5,746 nucleotides of DNA from Candidatus Omnitrophota bacterium (GTDB taxonomy: Bacteria > Omnitrophota > Gorgyraeia > Gygaellales > Profunditerraquicolaceae): NCBI GenBank assembly GCA_030691585.1, contig JAUYEC010000122.1:1-5746 (forward strand). Direction: 5' to 3'. The translations under genes were made by a program, and so were the position numbers. The number at the start of each line of letters is the position of its first letter. The first letter of the stretch is position 1. The notes under the pieces are model-generated. The model was not told the origin of the DNA. It did no database searches and saw only the letters and a program-made list of their open reading frames with translations. Positions 1 through 3,000 of the stretch are shown here, one piece after another.

Positions 1-1
1 T

Positions 2-3000
2 TCTCAGCCTGGCCAGTAGTTGTTCTATTTCTTTTTCCGGCAACCCGCCGCCAATCCGGCCGGTTCTAGCCAAGTAGCCGCCTAACCAAGAAAATACTAC
101 AAATGCCCGCCCCGCCGGCGCGGCTGGCTCTATGCTGGCCATCCCCACAACCCCTTCTTTACCGTGGCAGACCTGCCAGTTGTTCTTGGCATGAGCCCAG
201 ACCGCGGCAAAACAGCCGGCAATGACCGCGGGGATGTGGCTTAGAACAGGAAATGGCACCCATTCCCAGGCATAGACAGGATAGTTTCCTCCATAAACAA
301 GCGATGTTGCTGCCAGGCAGGGAATGGGAATAGACAAAAATGCCAATACCTTGTTGTAAGCCCCGTTAAAACCCCTATCTTCTGCAAATGATAAATCAAT
401 AAACTCATCTTTTAAACCGCCTAACCACTCCTTTTCGCTAACCGGAACAAATCCTGCGTGCGGAATATATCTTTTCTTTCTATGCCCATTGGCAAACCAT
501 TCGCCGGCTTCGTTTTGCCCAAGGATCAGCCGGGCCAATTGCTTGATCGGGGCCTCTACCAAAGGAACAAATCCATACCTCACCAAACCACCCAGGCCGA
601 TCCTGTCCAGAGGGTCATGCAGCCACTGCCAACCGGGGTGCATGCCTAATTCGCCCTGCGGCCCCGCCGGCGCGGAGGCGGCAGGCGCTACCGGCGCGCC
701 ACCCACCCAGTGTTTCTGGTCCTGGAAACCTATGCCATATTTTTTTGTCCCTGAATCGCCAAGGCGGGCTATAACTGCTGATAAATCCGTCCAATTGCTT
801 CCTTCCACAACAAAATCTTCCCTGGAGAAAGTGCGCCCTTGGCAAAACCATCTATTCGAGCCGGCAGCAGCAGAAAAACGCACGCCGCATGTCGGCCTTC
901 CGAGATTCAGCTGCATCCTATTAAAAAGAATAGCGATAACCTTCACCTTCCCGGGTTCTTCTTCATACTTCACCAAGTGATCCTTACATTGATCCCCGAT
1001 GGCAAGCAGGGCCCAAGCCAAAGGCATCAATGTTTGTCCGCCCTGAAAACGCAGGCCATAGATATTAAAACCTACATCATCCAAGACATCCCCTGTTCTG
1101 CTGTCTCCATTAATTAAAGCAGCGGCGATCTGTTCTAACACGCTATTTTTTCTAGTGGCCGTGCCGCATAAAATACAGCCAGATACTCGGGGTAAAAACC
1201 AGGTAAGATAAGGATGATGTACGAGCCTCCAGTAAAGTAAATTACATTGCGGATCCGGGCAAAGGACGAAGCTTAAAGAGATAGTAGGTATGGGTTCCCT
1301 GCGGCGTAAGGATTCGTCAGCCCGTTCCGTCCATTCGTTTACCTGAGCCTTTAATTCTTCAATCTCTCTATCCAGTCGTTCTTTTAATTCCCGCCGCAGG
1401 TCTTTTTGTGGCCAAGAAATTTCTGGCTCCTTAGACGGATTTGGCCAATACAGCATAAACTTAACTTTTATCTCGCCAAGCGAATCGAGATCTGCATCTT
1501 GTATCTTCTCCGGATCCAAAACGACGACTTTATCTACCTCCCCCGCCGGCGCGGACGCGGCGAAAGGCGCGCCTTCGTTTTCGTAGGGACAGGTTTGAAA
1601 CCTGTCCCTACCTCCTACGCCAGCCTGCGGCTGCCTCGCCGGCGCGACGGGTTGTTTACCTTCACCGGTTTCGTTGTTTGGGCCGGTTAGCGCCATACCC
1701 ACTAAAAACGGGGCAAACAACTCAAAAGACACCTGATGCATATGCGGGTTACCGGGATGAAACAAGCCGGGAACAAACGCGGCCAGGGCCGCGGAAAGGA
1801 TAACCAAAATCGCTGAATATAATACCGAGGCAGGAATACCGTAAAACGACGGCTTGGGGAAGTAACCTTGCCCATTAAATAAACGCTTGACAGGATAATA
1901 GGCCAAGACTAAAATAAATAACACTATGAGAAAAGAAACGAAGAAAACAAAAGAACCCAACGCGGACAGGGAAACGGCTGTGGTCTTGGAAAAGGTATAC
2001 AGCGAGATCAAGATTATTGCCGAAGGCCAAAGTTCTCTAAAAGATAAATTAGAGGCTACCATGGGAATGGTAGCCAAGAATACGGAAAGTATCACAATGC
2101 TAAACATTAAAACTTCGAGTATGAAGGACGAGCTTGTAAAAATCAACGGCAAATTGGCTAATATAGAAGACGATATCAGCACCATCAAAACCGACTTCGG
2201 CAAAAGATTAACCCACCTGGAAGCACTCCGGTAATCTCTCTGAATACCTGTCATACAACAACATATCCCTAGGCTACTCATAACCGACAAATTTGGCGCG
2301 CCCGCGGCGGCGTGGGGCTGGATGAAAGCGGCCGGCTGCGGCACGTGAGAAATCATAAAAGCTAAACCGAATAAAAACACTGGAACAGCCCCAAGAATTA
2401 GTAAGCATTTTTTTGAAGCAAGGAAACCGCCGGCAGGCGAATGGCCCATCGGATCCGGCCCCGGCGCGGCGCCAGATTCAAGGACGGTTCTCGGGGACAG
2501 TTCTCTAGCCGGAACAGGACCACCTTTTTTATCTACACTATAAATCGTAGCAATTCTTCTGCCTATACGTGTTTCAAAGGGGGCGTAAGGAAGACTTATC
2601 AACTGCATATTATTAGGAAGTGCTCTTCCTATCGCTTCTGCCTCAATGGGTGTCAATATCATAATACTACCTTCATCTATAAGAGGAATGATTTGCTCTC
2701 TGCAAATTTTATCTGAAGTTTCGCGAGAAACTGAATTTTCAAAGGGATTAAGTGGCTTAAAGATATGCTCAACATTGGTCATAACAAACACTCTTACTTG
2801 ATCCAGCCCTATATCCGTCTTAAGCCTTTCTATGTCTGCCACACGCCCCTTGATTACATCTTTATTGGGTAATCTTAAAACGGAAGCGTATTTTGTGGTG
2901 GTCTTAATGTAGCTCTCAACTGATGCTGGTTTAATATCTGTATAATATGAATCTAGTCCAAAAATTAGGCCGAGCCATACTGTTTCATAATCACCGCCCG

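Noticed and set aside
615..851. Minus-strand open frame of 78 codons in another register
   Set aside because: Out-of-frame reading through the GC-rich linker at 662-700; Arg/Gly/Ala-rich with no sensible protein features.
489..980. Plus-strand open frame of 163 codons
   Set aside because: It is a shadow of the giant minus-strand frame. Its protein is rich in Pro, Ser and Arg with no domain, and there is no promoter or ribosome binding site I could support.
1583..1611. Hairpin as a transcription terminator
   Set aside because: No T-run follows on either strand, and it sits inside the open giant frame, well away from any gene end.
110..1647. GC-rich repeats as a CRISPR array or tandem repeat
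   Set aside because: The copies are hundreds of bases apart with irregular spacing and coding sequence between them.
1406..1690. Plus-strand open frame containing VGTGLKPVPTSYASLRL
   Set aside because: The peptide is the translation of the 29-nt hairpin repeat and neighbouring GC-rich 14-mers (PRRR), not a gene.
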